Both the position numbers and the translations under genes were made by a program. From NCBI RefSeq assembly GCF_030705305.1, contig NZ_JAUZEE010000019.1:1-35568 (forward strand): a stretch of DNA of 35,568 bases, given 5' to 3'. Origin of the DNA: Leptothrix discophora (GTDB lineage: Bacteria; Pseudomonadota; Gammaproteobacteria; Burkholderiales; Burkholderiaceae_C). This document shows positions 1-7,987 of this stretch, piece by piece. Under the pieces are notes generated by a model. It saw only the letters and a program-made list of their open reading frames with translations. It did no database searches and was not told where the DNA came from. How positions within the stretch are numbered: position 1 is the stretch's first letter; each line of letters opens with the position of its first letter.

Positions 1-108
1 TGGGACCTGAGCGCCGGCCGTGCCGGGGTCAAGGTGACTTTGGCGGACGCTTACGGATCGGCGCGGCTTTGGGCAATTCAGGCAGCTACCGACGGAGCCG
101 CTGTGTAG
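1..108 (+). CDS. possible C-terminal end of a protein, cut by the window edge
   Basis: The first reading frame is open from base 1 to a TAG stop at 106-108 and encodes 35 residues with mixed hydrophobic and polar character. No domain can be recognised in so short a tail. Third positions are only moderately GC-rich (about 24 of 35), so coding is not certain. It would end about 300 bases before the end of the convergent gene at 405. Confidence 0.22.
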   Translation, partial: WDLSAGRAGVKVTLADAYGSARLWAIQAATDGAAV

Positions 109-404
109 GCGCAACACTGGCGACTGGGAGAAGTTCAGGCTTGGCGAGCGTTGACCCCGGAGCCTGAAGGCGGGTTGTTCAGGGCCGACCAGTTCCTTAC
201 CAAAAGGCGACAGGTCTGCCCCGTGGCGCCGCTCGCCCGCCCCGGCCCTGACCACCCCCATCCCCCGCCCGCCACGCGGCACCTCGGGACGATAAAGCCG
301 TCGTATCGCCGGCCCTCGCGTAAGGTCCAGCAGCTTGGGTGACGTGTTGTCGCAGGCCACGAGGACCGCGACACGGGCATCGGACGTCGTTGTCTGGTGG
401 GTCA
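109..404. other. intergenic stretch with small inverted repeats
   Basis: No convincing gene is seen here; short open frames on both strands are low-complexity, rich in Pro and Arg, and lack a ribosome binding site. An 8-bp inverted repeat (TTCAGGCT at 134-141, AGCCTGAA at 161-168) is followed by another TTCAGG at 178-183. It could form a hairpin about 25 bases after the TAG at 108, but there is no T-run, so a terminator role is only a guess. Confidence 0.4.
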
Positions 405-608
405 TCAAAACCACCCCGCCCGCCACCCCCTCACCGCCACCGTCAGCAGCACCGCCAGCCCGGCGACGATCAGCACCGGGCGCCAGGGCGACGGCGTCTC
501 TGCTCGACGGCTCGCGGGCTGGCGCTTCGGTGGGTGCGACTTGCCATCTTCGATGCCCATCCTGCGCAGCGATTCCTCGACGAAATAGTCCCGATCCATC
601 AAGCCCAT
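405..608 (-). CDS. small single-pass membrane protein, 67 aa, N-terminal DRDY motif
   Basis: The start is the ATG at 608, preceded by GAGG about 8 bases upstream inside the end of the neighbouring gene; a second ATG three codons later is also possible. The protein has a charged N-terminal part (MGLMDRDYFVEES), a basic linker and one hydrophobic segment (about residues 46-60), ending in Trp-Phe. It lies 4 bases after the stop of the 613-1272 gene and shares with it the Asp-Arg-Asp-Tyr N-terminus followed by a C-terminal or central membrane segment. The two are therefore an operon and perhaps partners. The function is unknown. Confidence 0.7.
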   Translation of the reverse strand: MGLMDRDYFVEESLRRMGIEDGKSHPPKRQPASRRAETPSPWRPVLIVAGLAVLLTVAVRGWRAGWF

Positions 609-612
609 CTGC

Positions 613-1272
613 TCACCTCGCCCTTCGCGTGTCCATGTTCCCCGCCAGCGTTTCCAGCTGGATGGTGTGTCCGCTGAAGGTGTCGCCGACCCGGGTGAAT
701 TCGACCGGATCGACCGCCTCCCGCGCATCCGTCGTGATGTGGAAGAGCTTGCCCGGTCCTTGCCACAGCAGGCCCTTGCTGATGGTCATCCGGTAGCGGC
801 CCAGCGGCATCTCGAGGTGGGCCGACATGCCCGATCGGATCGGCACCAGCGCGACCGGGGCTCGGCTTTCCCAGTGGTCGAAGCGGACCGCGAAATCGGC
901 CGGCCCGCTGAGCGGCGCGCGCAGCGTGAGCGGTGCCTTCGGGCCCTGGGTCTCGGCCACGTACCAGTGCACTGTGCCCGGCTCAGGGAAGGGCTGTTGG
1001 CTTTTCAGGCCTCCAATCACGTGGGCGATCAGGATGGCGGCCAGGGCCAGTCCGCACCAGAGCAGCCAACGCGGCCGGGCAGTGGCTCGGCGCCAGCGCG
1101 ATGGATCGAGATGGGGGCGCAACTGCTGCGGAGGCGGGGTCGACCGAGGCGGGTCGGATCGGCGCTTTGGACCCGGCTGGGCCTGGCTCTGCTGCCGACG
1201 CCGCTCCTGGTCAGAGGCACGCTCTTGCGCGCGGTGATGCTCCCGGTAGTAGTCCCGGTCATGAATGCTCAT
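613..1272 (-). CDS. single-pass membrane protein of unknown function, 219 aa, N-terminal DRDY motif
   Basis: I chose the ATG at 1272 because it has GGAGCAGGG just upstream and because the N-terminus (MSIHDRDYYREH) resembles the start of the downstream 67-residue protein. Upstream in-frame sequence is Pro/Ala-rich and unlikely to be coding. The order is a charged Arg/Gln/Pro-rich cytoplasmic region (about 1-75), one membrane span (about 78-95) and a C-terminal domain of about 120 residues with beta-like alternation, probably periplasmic. No catalytic motif was seen. Short proteins that begin with a similar DRDYYR motif before a transmembrane helix are, as I recall, common in Burkholderiales; that is memory, not a search. 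Confidence 0.75.
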   Translation of the reverse strand: MSIHDRDYYREHHRAQERASDQERRRQQSQAQPGPKRRSDPPRSTPPPQQLRPHLDPSRWRRATARPRWLLWCGLALAAILIAHVIGGLKSQQPFPEPGTVHWYVAETQGPKAPLTLRAPLSGPADFAVRFDHWESRAPVALVPIRSGMSAHLEMPLGRYRMTISKGLLWQGPGKLFHITTDAREAVDPVEFTRVGDTFSGHTIQLETLAGNMDTRRAR

Positions 1273-1542
1273 CCCTGCTCCCTGCTCCCTGCGCGGAGGT
1301 GCATCCCCCGTCGTGCCCGGATTCTCCTGGCGCGTCGGGGCCAGGCTGGCGTGAGGATGTCTCGGGGCCGGCGGATTCAAGCAGGACGCCCGCCCTGCCG
1401 TCTGTGAGGCCCGCACCCGCTCACCCCGCTTCGCCCGCCCCGCTTCGCTCACCCCGAACCCCGCGTTCGCCTGCAACTGGTTTTCCCTCAGCGCCCGAGT
1501 CGCCACACTCGCGGCCATTCTTCAACCACCGGAGTTCAAGCC
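1273..1542. promoter_or_regulatory. divergent intergenic region between two membrane-protein genes
   Basis: This stretch of about 270 bases separates the leftward operon (start 1272) from the rightward gene at 1543. No gene is supported in it. It must hold both promoters, but no clear -35/-10 pair can be picked by eye. The rightward ribosome binding site GGAG lies at about 1531-1534. Confidence 0.35.
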
Positions 1543-1962
1543 ATGCCCTACGCCCTCGTCTGGTCCGCCGTCTTCGCGCTGCTGGCGCTGTGGTCCCTGA
1601 CCGCCTGGGCGCTGCATGCGGTGGGGGTGTGGACGGTCATGAACGCCGGCGCGCTTGGTGGCGTCACGGCCGGCCTGGGGGGCGCGTGGCAGTGGCCGGC
1701 GTGGCTGGCGCCGTGGGTGCCGCCGGCGCTGACGGCGGCCGTCGCCGACGCGTTCACCGCCCTCGCACCGTTCGTCCACGGCCTGCTGCATGCGGCGCCG
1801 GCGCTGGCCGGCGGCGTCACCGTCGCGGCCTGGGGCGTGTGGGCCGTGGGCGGCTTGCTGCTGGTGATGCTCGGCGTTGCCGGCCACGCCGCGATCGTGG
1901 TCTGGCGTCGCCGTGCCAGCCTGGCCATGGCACGACCGGACCGGATGGTCGCGGCGGGCTGA
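1543..1962 (+). CDS. small multi-pass membrane protein, 139 aa
   Basis: The ATG at 1543 follows GGAG with a good spacing. The sequence is dominated by Ala, Val, Leu, Gly and Trp, with hydrophobic stretches at about residues 4-30, 38-75 (partly) and 88-121. It ends in a basic tail (WRRRASLAMARPDR), which suggests a cytoplasmic C-terminus. The small gap to the convergent lipoprotein gene (28 bases) leaves little room for other features. No family can be named from motifs. GC-rich third codon positions match the surrounding genes. Confidence 0.7.
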   Translation: MPYALVWSAVFALLALWSLTAWALHAVGVWTVMNAGALGGVTAGLGGAWQWPAWLAPWVPPALTAAVADAFTALAPFVHGLLHAAPALAGGVTVAAWGVWAVGGLLLVMLGVAGHAAIVVWRRRASLAMARPDRMVAAG

Positions 1963-1991
1963 GCCGGGTTCGCGTCGCTTCGCCGCGGCGT

Positions 1992-3266
1992 TCAGCGCCC
2001 GAACTTCTCGGCCATCCGTTCGCGCAGCGCGATGCGCATGTTGATCACCGGGATGCTGTGCTTGAGCAGCGTCTTCAGCTCGTCGCTGGTTTCGAGCGCT
2101 GCCAGCGTGTAGACCGACAGGCCGGCGTTGTCCTGAGGGTTGACCGAGCCCGCATCCAGCACGCCGGACGTGCCGGCCGACTGCAGCGCCGCGTAGCCCG
2201 CTTCGACGTCGAGCTTGAGGGCCTCGATCGTCTGCGGGTTCAGGCCGAAGCCCGCGGCCGTTGCCGCCTTCGCCAGCTCGTCGAGCTTGAGCCGGACCCC
2301 CGCCCGCGTCGCGCTGCGGGCCGCCTCGGCATAGACCACGTGGCGGGCGCGCAGCTGGTAGATCGTCAGGTACTGGCGACGCGCCTCGAAGGCCTCGCCG
2401 ATGCAGGCCGGCTGGCCCTTCGCGTCGCGCCGCTGGCACAGGATCCGCGGCGGGATGTCGTCGCCCAGGTAGAGCGTGTGGACCTGCGGCTCGCCCAGGA
2501 TCAGGTAGCCACCGACCGACCGGCTGCGTTCGATGCCCGCGCTGCCCACCGCGCTGTCCACGTTGGCATTGACCGACAGGTCGCCCTGCCATTGCGTGAC
2601 GATCACGCCCTTCTTGCGCAGGACCTGGCGGATGCGATCGAGCACGCTGCCCGGAACGTCGAGCTTCGCGAGCTGGTCCGCCGCATCGATCGCGCTGCCG
2701 AGGTCCGCCGTGGTCTTCCAGCTGCCCTCGGGGTAGAGCGTGGCAAGCCGGGTGGACACCCTGACGGGCAGTTCATCGGCCAGCGCCTCTTCCTTGGACA
2801 GGCTCGAGCGCGCCTGTCGCAGCACCGCCGCCTTCAGCTGCGTCTGCGCGGCCAGGCTGAGCTGCTGCTGCGCGTCCTGCAGCAGGTCGCGCAGGGCCAT
2901 CAGGTCGTCGATCGTGGCGTCACTGGCAAACCGGCGCACGCGGATCTCGCTGTCCGGGCCGTTGGCCAGGCGAGGCGTCATCGAGTCGGGCAGGTCGTTG
3001 CGGGTCGGCCAGATGCGCTTGAACTGCTCGACGATCGAGAACTTGTCGGAGTCCGAGGTGATCGTGCCGACCGTCTCCTCCGCGGCCAGCCCGGTGATCG
3101 TGACGCCGCGCTGCAGCCGCAGCGAGAACAGGCCGTATTCGCTGTCCGATGTGGTGCCCATCTCCGTCAGCGCCAGGCGCATCGGCTGGTTGGCGCAGCC
3201 GGTGAGCCAGGCGGCGCCGGCCACGAGGCCGGCCAGGAGCCAGCGGCGCAGGTGGATCGTGATCAT
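1992..3266 (-). CDS. lipoprotein of unknown function, 424 aa
   Basis: The start is the ATG at 3266, with GGGAG upstream; upstream in-frame residues are not signal-like. The N-terminus has two Arg, a hydrophobic core and a lipobox Leu-Thr-Gly-Cys with Cys24 as the lipidation site, so it should be membrane-anchored in the cell envelope. The mature part is mostly helical-looking and rich in Ala, Leu, Arg and Asp. It contains a central stretch (about 120-170) of short heptad-like helices and a C-terminal region of more helices. No enzyme motif is seen. It has its own promoter region, 160 bases from the next gene upstream. I do not recognise the family. Confidence 0.75.
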   Translation of the reverse strand: MITIHLRRWLLAGLVAGAAWLTGCANQPMRLALTEMGTTSDSEYGLFSLRLQRGVTITGLAAEETVGTITSDSDKFSIVEQFKRIWPTRNDLPDSMTPRLANGPDSEIRVRRFASDATIDDLMALRDLLQDAQQQLSLAAQTQLKAAVLRQARSSLSKEEALADELPVRVSTRLATLYPEGSWKTTADLGSAIDAADQLAKLDVPGSVLDRIRQVLRKKGVIVTQWQGDLSVNANVDSAVGSAGIERSRSVGGYLILGEPQVHTLYLGDDIPPRILCQRRDAKGQPACIGEAFEARRQYLTIYQLRARHVVYAEAARSATRAGVRLKLDELAKAATAAGFGLNPQTIEALKLDVEAGYAALQSAGTSGVLDAGSVNPQDNAGLSVYTLAALETSDELKTLLKHSIPVINMRIALRERMAEKFGR

Positions 3267-3426
3267 GCGTGTCTCCCGAAGGGGCACTGCGCGCCCCAGG
3301 CGCACCACGCCAAGGGGGCATGGCACGCCGATCTTCGTGATCAGGACCCGGTTCCGAACCACCGGTTCATGGGGGATCAGGGGCATTCATCCCCAGACGG
3401 GAGGACGCGCGCCAGGTCCGTGGCGC

Positions 3427-4044
3427 TCAGCGGCCTGCAGGGTCGCGAGACAGGCCGCCGTCGATCGCCGCCATCGCCCGCGCCACATAGCTGTCCTTCT
3501 CGCCCACCGGTGCCACATCGTGCAGCGCGCTGCGGGCGGCGGCCTCGCCCTGCAGGCGGGCGATGACCCAGGCGGCGAGGTAGGGCGAGGCCAGGCAGCC
3601 GCCGGCGGTGGCGACGTTGCCGCGTGCGAAGAAGGGCTGGTCCAGCACCTCGACGCCGGCTTCCTGCACCCAGGGCTTGGTGAGCAGGTCGGTGCAGGCC
3701 GGCACGCCGTCGACCAGGCCCAGCCGGGCCAGCAGCAGCGTGCCCGAGCACTGCGCGCCAATCAGCTGGCGCTGCGGGTCCAGCGCCAGGCGCGCCATCA
3801 GCGCCGGGTCGGCGGCGATCTCGCGGGTCTTCATGCCGCTGCCGACGATCACCGCTTTGGCCGTGCGCGCGTCCTCCAGCGTCGCCTGCGCCTGCACGGT
3901 CACGCCGTTCATCGACGTCACCGCCGCGGTCGGACAGGCCAGCGACACCCGCCAGCCCGGCACCTTGACCCGGTTCAGCACGCCCAGCGCGATCAGTGAA
4001 TCCAGCTCGTTGAAGCCGTCGAAGGTGAGGATGGTGATGTGCAT
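3427..4044 (-). CDS. DJ-1/PfpI family protein
   Basis: A single-domain, 205-residue protein of the class I glutamine-amidotransferase-like superfamily. The start at 4044 is set by the typical first beta strand (MHITILTFDGFNELDS). Glu13 in that segment corresponds to the conserved Glu of DJ-1-type proteins. The nucleophile elbow is Ala-Gln-Cys99-Ser-Gly, followed by a helix. Members of this family include isocyanide hydratases, glyoxalase-like enzymes and chaperone-like proteins; the exact substrate cannot be read from the sequence. There is no AraC-type DNA-binding domain, so it is not a GATase1-type regulator. The ribosome binding site is weak. Confidence 0.85.
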   Translation of the reverse strand: MHITILTFDGFNELDSLIALGVLNRVKVPGWRVSLACPTAAVTSMNGVTVQAQATLEDARTAKAVIVGSGMKTREIAADPALMARLALDPQRQLIGAQCSGTLLLARLGLVDGVPACTDLLTKPWVQEAGVEVLDQPFFARGNVATAGGCLASPYLAAWVIARLQGEAAARSALHDVAPVGEKDSYVARAMAAIDGGLSRDPAGR

Positions 4045-4213
4045 GGGCGGTGAAAGCAGAGGGGCAGATGCAGTTGTGGACGGTAGCAAGACTTGATATC
4101 TGGAATCGCTGAGAGAGCAACGATGCAGGCGCTGTGCCGGCGGGCGTGTGGCAAGGAGGCTCACGTTCCTGAACTTGTGCGCAGCAGCTCACCCACGCAG
4201 GTCGGTCACGGCA

Positions 4214-5056
4214 TCAATTGCTGCGCCTCGTCCAGTCTCCGAAATGGAAGCGCCGGTGGCAGTTGGGGCAGAGCGCGATCGCGTTCTCAACAGTATCCGG
4301 ACCACCTTCCGCCAACGGCACGCGATGATGGACCTCCAGGTAGGGAGAGTGATCCGAGCGTCGGATGAATGGTGCGGCAGAGCCACATGACTGACATTTC
4401 CCATTGGCCAGGTAAAGCGCTTCCGCAATCACGTCAGGATTTCTTTCCATGACGTAGCTGGAAACAAGAGCCAACTTGGGGGTGGGGTTTGCTCGCGAAA
4501 GGCGATCCAGTCGCTCTTGGCGATTCTTGGTCGACTTCTCGATTTCTCTCTCGAGGTGGCCATCAAGCGCTGTTTTTAGCGAATGGGCGACTTCCACATC
4601 AAGGCCAATCTCCCAGAACATGGGGGTCCCACTGTGCAGGGCGGCATTTCTCTCTCTGCCGGCATAACCAGATACTCGTTGGCCATTGCATTTGTTGGCG
4701 ATCGGTGTGAGGTCAAACTTCCTTAGAATGCGTGGATCTTTTGACTGCTGAAATGCCCAGTAGCTTCGTCCGACGAATTTTTGGTCGTGACTTGATCCGC
4801 GTTGATGATGTGGACCTATTCGATAGATCTCATGCACGTGATCTGCCACGATGACGACTGCTATCTCGGCGGGCCTGTGTCTATTGGTGCAGTGAAAGTC
4901 AAAGCGTCCGCCCTCGGGTTGGAACTTCGTGTAGTCCTCAATCGAGACGCCAAACTGGGCTATCGTGCTGATCTGGCTGTTCGCGTGTCGGATCAGCATG
5001 ATGCAATCTGGCGTGACCGATGTCTCGATGGAAACATACGTGGCCATAGGAATCAT
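4214..5056 (-). CDS. HNH endonuclease (McrA-like C-terminal domain)
   Basis: This 280-residue protein ends in a clear zinc-supported HNH nuclease domain. It has Cys221-x2-Cys224, then Leu-Glu-Val-His243-His244 of the beta-beta-alpha core, Asn258 in the central position, Cys263-Pro-Asn-Cys266, and His267/His271. The N-terminal 200 residues are not recognised and could be a DNA- or modification-sensing part. A charged, helical linker lies at about 158-195. The start ATG at 5056 overlaps the TGA of the upstream gene (ATGA), which implies coupled translation; an ATG three codons later is an alternative. Base composition is markedly AT-richer than flanking genes, a sign of transfer. HNH proteins of this shape are common in restriction and phage defence, but no specific target can be stated. 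Confidence 0.85.
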   Translation of the reverse strand: MIPMATYVSIETSVTPDCIMLIRHANSQISTIAQFGVSIEDYTKFQPEGGRFDFHCTNRHRPAEIAVVIVADHVHEIYRIGPHHQRGSSHDQKFVGRSYWAFQQSKDPRILRKFDLTPIANKCNGQRVSGYAGRERNAALHSGTPMFWEIGLDVEVAHSLKTALDGHLEREIEKSTKNRQERLDRLSRANPTPKLALVSSYVMERNPDVIAEALYLANGKCQSCGSAAPFIRRSDHSPYLEVHHRVPLAEGGPDTVENAIALCPNCHRRFHFGDWTRRSN

Positions 5057-5958
5057 GGTGTGTTTTCCTCTGGGCGCTGACTGTCGATGAATGATTCAAT
5101 GCACACCTTCATGGTGTTGTCGTGAATGTCAAGCACCTTGCGCAGTGGCTTCTGGTAGCCGCCGGCGAGGTTCCAGGCAATTGGAAGCTTGACCTCTCTT
5201 GACGTTCGGAAGACGAGTTGATCGCGGACCTTGAGTTGCTCGGTGGTCAGCCAACCGCCCAAGGGATCATCGATGTGCGGATCCGCGCCGGCCTGATAAA
5301 GCACCACGTCGCAATCGGACATGCGCGAGACAATCGACGGGATGCGGTCCAGAAACTCCTTGGCGTGTGCCGGCGTGCCGCCTTCTTCCTTGCCGGCGCT
5401 GTAGTGGCGAATCCAGTCGATGCCGAGTCGTCCGATGATGTCATCGGTGCCGTCTCCATAGTGCTCATCGAAATCCAGGATTCCTATGCGTGAGATTTCT
5501 CCTGCTTCGTGCAGGGCGAGGGCTGTCACCATCAATCCATTGAAGGTGCAATATCCGGCGCATTCATCGAAGTTCGCGTGGTGGAAACCGGAACACGGTG
5601 CGACTGCAACTTGACGATTCTGGATGGCGGCACGCGCGGCTGCCAACATGGCGCCACTCGTGTAGGGCAAGGTGGCAGCGACGGCCAACGAGTTGTTCCT
5701 GAAGCCGTTCCTCCGGGTGCCTGATAGAACACCATCGACATGGTCGTGCGCATGGGCGCGCTTGAAATCATCGACCGAGACGGGTGGCGGAGGATGGATC
5801 TCGATCGCAAAGCCTGCGCTCCGCCAAGATTCCACCACCTGCGCAGGCTTGCCAGCGCTGGGTGAGAAACTCCCGGAATCTGCAACCATGGCTTCACAGA
5901 AGAAGACGGGAATCCTCTGCAGGCGTTCGATGGCGGCGGCGTCGCTGCTTCTGATCAT
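5053..5958 (-). CDS. histone deacetylase-fold amidohydrolase
   Basis: A 301-residue protein of the HDAC/acetylpolyamine amidohydrolase family (arginase-deacetylase fold), close to the usual bacterial length. The active site looks complete. It has His126-His127 in Gly-Phe-His-His-Ala, the zinc ligands Asp164 and His166 in LDFDEHYGDGT, a third ligand Asp226 in AGADPHIDDPLGG, and the Gly-Gly-Tyr268 transition-state tyrosine motif. The second His of the usual HHGDGT is Tyr here. Known relatives remove acetyl or other acyl groups from polyamines, lysines or small amides; the substrate here is unknown. It is the first gene of a two-gene, low-GC cassette and overlaps the HNH endonuclease gene by ATGA. 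The ribosome binding site is poor. Confidence 0.88.
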   Translation of the reverse strand: MIRSSDAAAIERLQRIPVFFCEAMVADSGSFSPSAGKPAQVVESWRSAGFAIEIHPPPPVSVDDFKRAHAHDHVDGVLSGTRRNGFRNNSLAVAATLPYTSGAMLAAARAAIQNRQVAVAPCSGFHHANFDECAGYCTFNGLMVTALALHEAGEISRIGILDFDEHYGDGTDDIIGRLGIDWIRHYSAGKEEGGTPAHAKEFLDRIPSIVSRMSDCDVVLYQAGADPHIDDPLGGWLTTEQLKVRDQLVFRTSREVKLPIAWNLAGGYQKPLRKVLDIHDNTMKVCIESFIDSQRPEENTP

Positions 5959-6111
5959 GGTATTGACCTGTCGGATGTCAGGGCAACCAGACTCTACCGG
6001 GTCATGTTGGACCTGGCGTGGGGATTCGACCTGACATGGGAACGGCGGCCGTCTTCGGGCTCGCTGCCCAAGGCTGGGCGATGGGTGCGCTTTGACGCGC
6101 CACTGCCGTGA
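5959..6111 (+). pseudogene. possible cut-off 3' end of a gene next to the low-GC cassette
   Basis: The frame is open to a TGA at 6109-6111. It encodes a plausible protein tail with alternating Leu/Val/Asp/Trp (for example LYRVMLDLAWGFDLTWERR) and mostly G/C third positions (29 of the 37 codons before the stop), unlike the AT-richer cassette to its left. It has no start codon with a ribosome binding site. The frame stays open leftwards into the antisense of the deacetylase gene, up to a TGA at 5863-5865. It could be the remnant of a gene interrupted by the cassette, or a chance open frame. Homology is not established. Confidence 0.3.
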
Positions 6112-6200
6112 GTCGCCCTCAGGCGCAGTCGCAGATCCCCACGGACCGGTCCGAGGCAGACTGCCGCACGACGCTCATTCCTGCCCAACCCACCTGGACC

Positions 6201-6878
6201 ATGAACCTTCTGACGCCCGACCCGTCGCCGTTGCGCTCGCTGACCTTCATCCGCCATGGCCAGAGCCTGGCCAATGCGGGCGGCGTGACGATGCCGCACC
6301 ACGCGATCCCGCTGACGCCGCTGGGCCACCGGCAGGCCGAGCGGCTGGCCGGGTTGCTGCCCGACGCGCCGGCCGAGGTGCTGGTCAGCCCCTTCGAGCG
6401 GGCCCGCGACACCGCCGCGCCCTACCTCGCCCGCACCGGCCGGTCGGCCCGCGTGGTGGACCTGCTGCGCGAGTTCGAGTCCATCGATCCGGCCGAGCTG
6501 GCCGGCCTGACCGGCGAGCAGCGCCGGCCCATCACCGAAGCTTACTGGGCCGACGGCCAGCCCGACCGGCGCATGGGCGCGCAGGCCGAGACGTTTCGCG
6601 AATCGGTGGCCCGGGTCGAGGCCTTCATGGCCCTTGAAATGCCCCGGATGCCCGATGGCAGCGTGGTCTTCGGCCATGGCATGTGGACGGCCATGCTGAT
6701 CTGGCGCCTGTTCGGCTTCCGTGCCGACGACGGCCAGGCGATGGTCTCCTTCCGCCGCTTCCAGCTCGCCCTGCCCATGCCCAACGGCGCGGTCTGGCAT
6801 CTGCACCAGGCGGGCGGTGCCTGGCGCTGCGAGGTCGACGAGGTGTTGACGCGGCAGGTCCAGGCGCTCGCCGGTTGA
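6201..6878 (+). CDS. histidine phosphatase family protein
   Basis: A 225-residue branch 1 histidine phosphatase (phosphoglycerate-mutase-like fold). The phosphorylated residue is His19 in Phe-Ile-Arg-His-Gly-Gln, and the second catalytic His lies in Val-Val-Phe-Gly-His-Gly. An Arg in the SPFERARDT motif and an acidic residue in the following loop complete the pocket. The start is the ATG at 6201, close before the first beta strand; an upstream in-frame ATG at 6108 would add 31 unlikely residues. Substrates of such proteins range from sugar phosphates to phosphoproteins and cannot be told here. It converges on the metallophosphoesterase gene 31 bases downstream. Confidence 0.85.
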   Translation: MNLLTPDPSPLRSLTFIRHGQSLANAGGVTMPHHAIPLTPLGHRQAERLAGLLPDAPAEVLVSPFERARDTAAPYLARTGRSARVVDLLREFESIDPAELAGLTGEQRRPITEAYWADGQPDRRMGAQAETFRESVARVEAFMALEMPRMPDGSVVFGHGMWTAMLIWRLFGFRADDGQAMVSFRRFQLALPMPNGAVWHLHQAGGAWRCEVDEVLTRQVQALAG

Positions 6879-6909
6879 CGGCTGCGCGGCCCGGCCCTGC
6901 CTCTGCCCC

Positions 6910-7965
6910 TCACTTCTTCTGCGACACGATCACCGGCTCGATGCGGAACAGGCTGGCCGCGCCCGGCGTGACCGTCACCTTGACCCAGTGCAGGCTGGGG
7001 CTGCCGAAGGTCTCGACGCGGGTGAAGTTCGTCATCATGTTGTTCGGCGCATGCAGCGGCTTGTCGACCTTGAAGGCATGCGTGTCGCCGTGGACGAACA
7101 GCACCTCGCCGTCGAAGGCGGTGGTCTGGCGGCTCACCTCGGCCATGAAGTTGCGGTAGCCGCTGACGCCCGGGGCCTGGCTCTCGTCGAGGTCTTCGGT
7201 CTCGGGCAGGTCGAAGCCCGGATCGCCCTGGATCACGACCACCACGCCGCGCGAGCCGGCGGCCTTGGCGGCCTTGAACGAGGCGTCCAGCCAGGCGATG
7301 TTGGCGGCGTCGCGTTCGAGGTATTCGGCGTTGGCGGCATCGCAGTTGGCGGCCTTGCGGGCGCTCTTGCCGGTGCACTCCTTGGCGTTCATCACGACGT
7401 TGTTGTTCGAGCCCGGCACGTTCAGGCCGACGAAGGTCACCGGGCCGCGCGTGAAGCGCACGTTCTCGATGAACTTGTCGCCCGCCGCCTTGCCCTGGTG
7501 CTCAAGCGGCATCGTGGCCTGGCCAAGGCTGGCCAGCGTCGGGTACATCACCCGGCGCAGGTGGGCCAGGCGCTCGAGCGCGTCGAAGCCGCCGTTGTTG
7601 GTGCGGTGGCAGTCGGTCCACTCGTTGTCGCCGGGGATGTAGACGACCGGCTGCTTCATCGAGCCGAACATCTTGAGCGCGTCGTCGTAGATCGTGTTGT
7701 CGCAGCGCGAGCTGCCGTCCTTGATGTCGCCGTCGTAGATCGAGAAGGCGATGTCCGACGCGTTGATGCTGGCCAGCACGGCCGGCAGCTTGCTGTCGTC
7801 GCCGGCCTTCTTGTAGGGCATGTCGCCCCACAGGCCGAAGCTGTAGGCGCCGTGGTGCTGCGCATGCATGGCGGCGTGGCGCTCGCCCATGGCGGCGCAG
7901 CCGCCCAGGCCGGCCAGCAGCAGCGGGGCGGCGAGGGCCGCGATGCGGGAGATCGGGAAGCTCAT
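6910..7965 (-). CDS. metallophosphoesterase lipoprotein (calcineurin-like fold)
   Basis: The start at 7965 has AAGGA upstream and gives a signal peptide ending in a Leu-Gly-Gly-Cys23 lipobox, so the protein should be anchored on the envelope. The 351-residue protein carries the dimetal motifs in order: Gly-Asp48 in GLWGDMPY, Gly-Asp in YDGDIKDG, Gly-Asp-Asn-Glu in IPGDNEW, a His/Asp-containing strand (VVIQGDPGFD) and Gly-Asp-Thr-His near the C-terminus. It is probably a periplasmic or surface phosphatase or phosphodiesterase; the substrate is not evident. It is downstream of the porin on the same strand but separated from it by a terminator-like hairpin, so it is probably transcribed separately or by read-through. 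Confidence 0.85.
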   Translation of the reverse strand: MSFPISRIAALAAPLLLAGLGGCAAMGERHAAMHAQHHGAYSFGLWGDMPYKKAGDDSKLPAVLASINASDIAFSIYDGDIKDGSSRCDNTIYDDALKMFGSMKQPVVYIPGDNEWTDCHRTNNGGFDALERLAHLRRVMYPTLASLGQATMPLEHQGKAAGDKFIENVRFTRGPVTFVGLNVPGSNNNVVMNAKECTGKSARKAANCDAANAEYLERDAANIAWLDASFKAAKAAGSRGVVVVIQGDPGFDLPETEDLDESQAPGVSGYRNFMAEVSRQTTAFDGEVLFVHGDTHAFKVDKPLHAPNNMMTNFTRVETFGSPSLHWVKVTVTPGAASLFRIEPVIVSQKK

Positions 7966-7987
7966 GTCGGGTCCTTGAAAGGCAGAA

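Noticed and set aside
933-3566. An 877-residue open frame on the plus strand
   Set aside because: It runs antisense through the lipoprotein gene and the DRDY operon, is very rich in Arg, Ala, Gly and Pro, and has no domain; it is the usual shadow frame of GC-rich coding DNA.
4093-4368. A plus-strand frame near the end of the HNH gene as the 5' part of an interrupted gene
   Set aside because: It has no recognisable protein character and overlaps the HNH domain coding region in antisense; no link to the possible tail at 5959-6111 can be shown.
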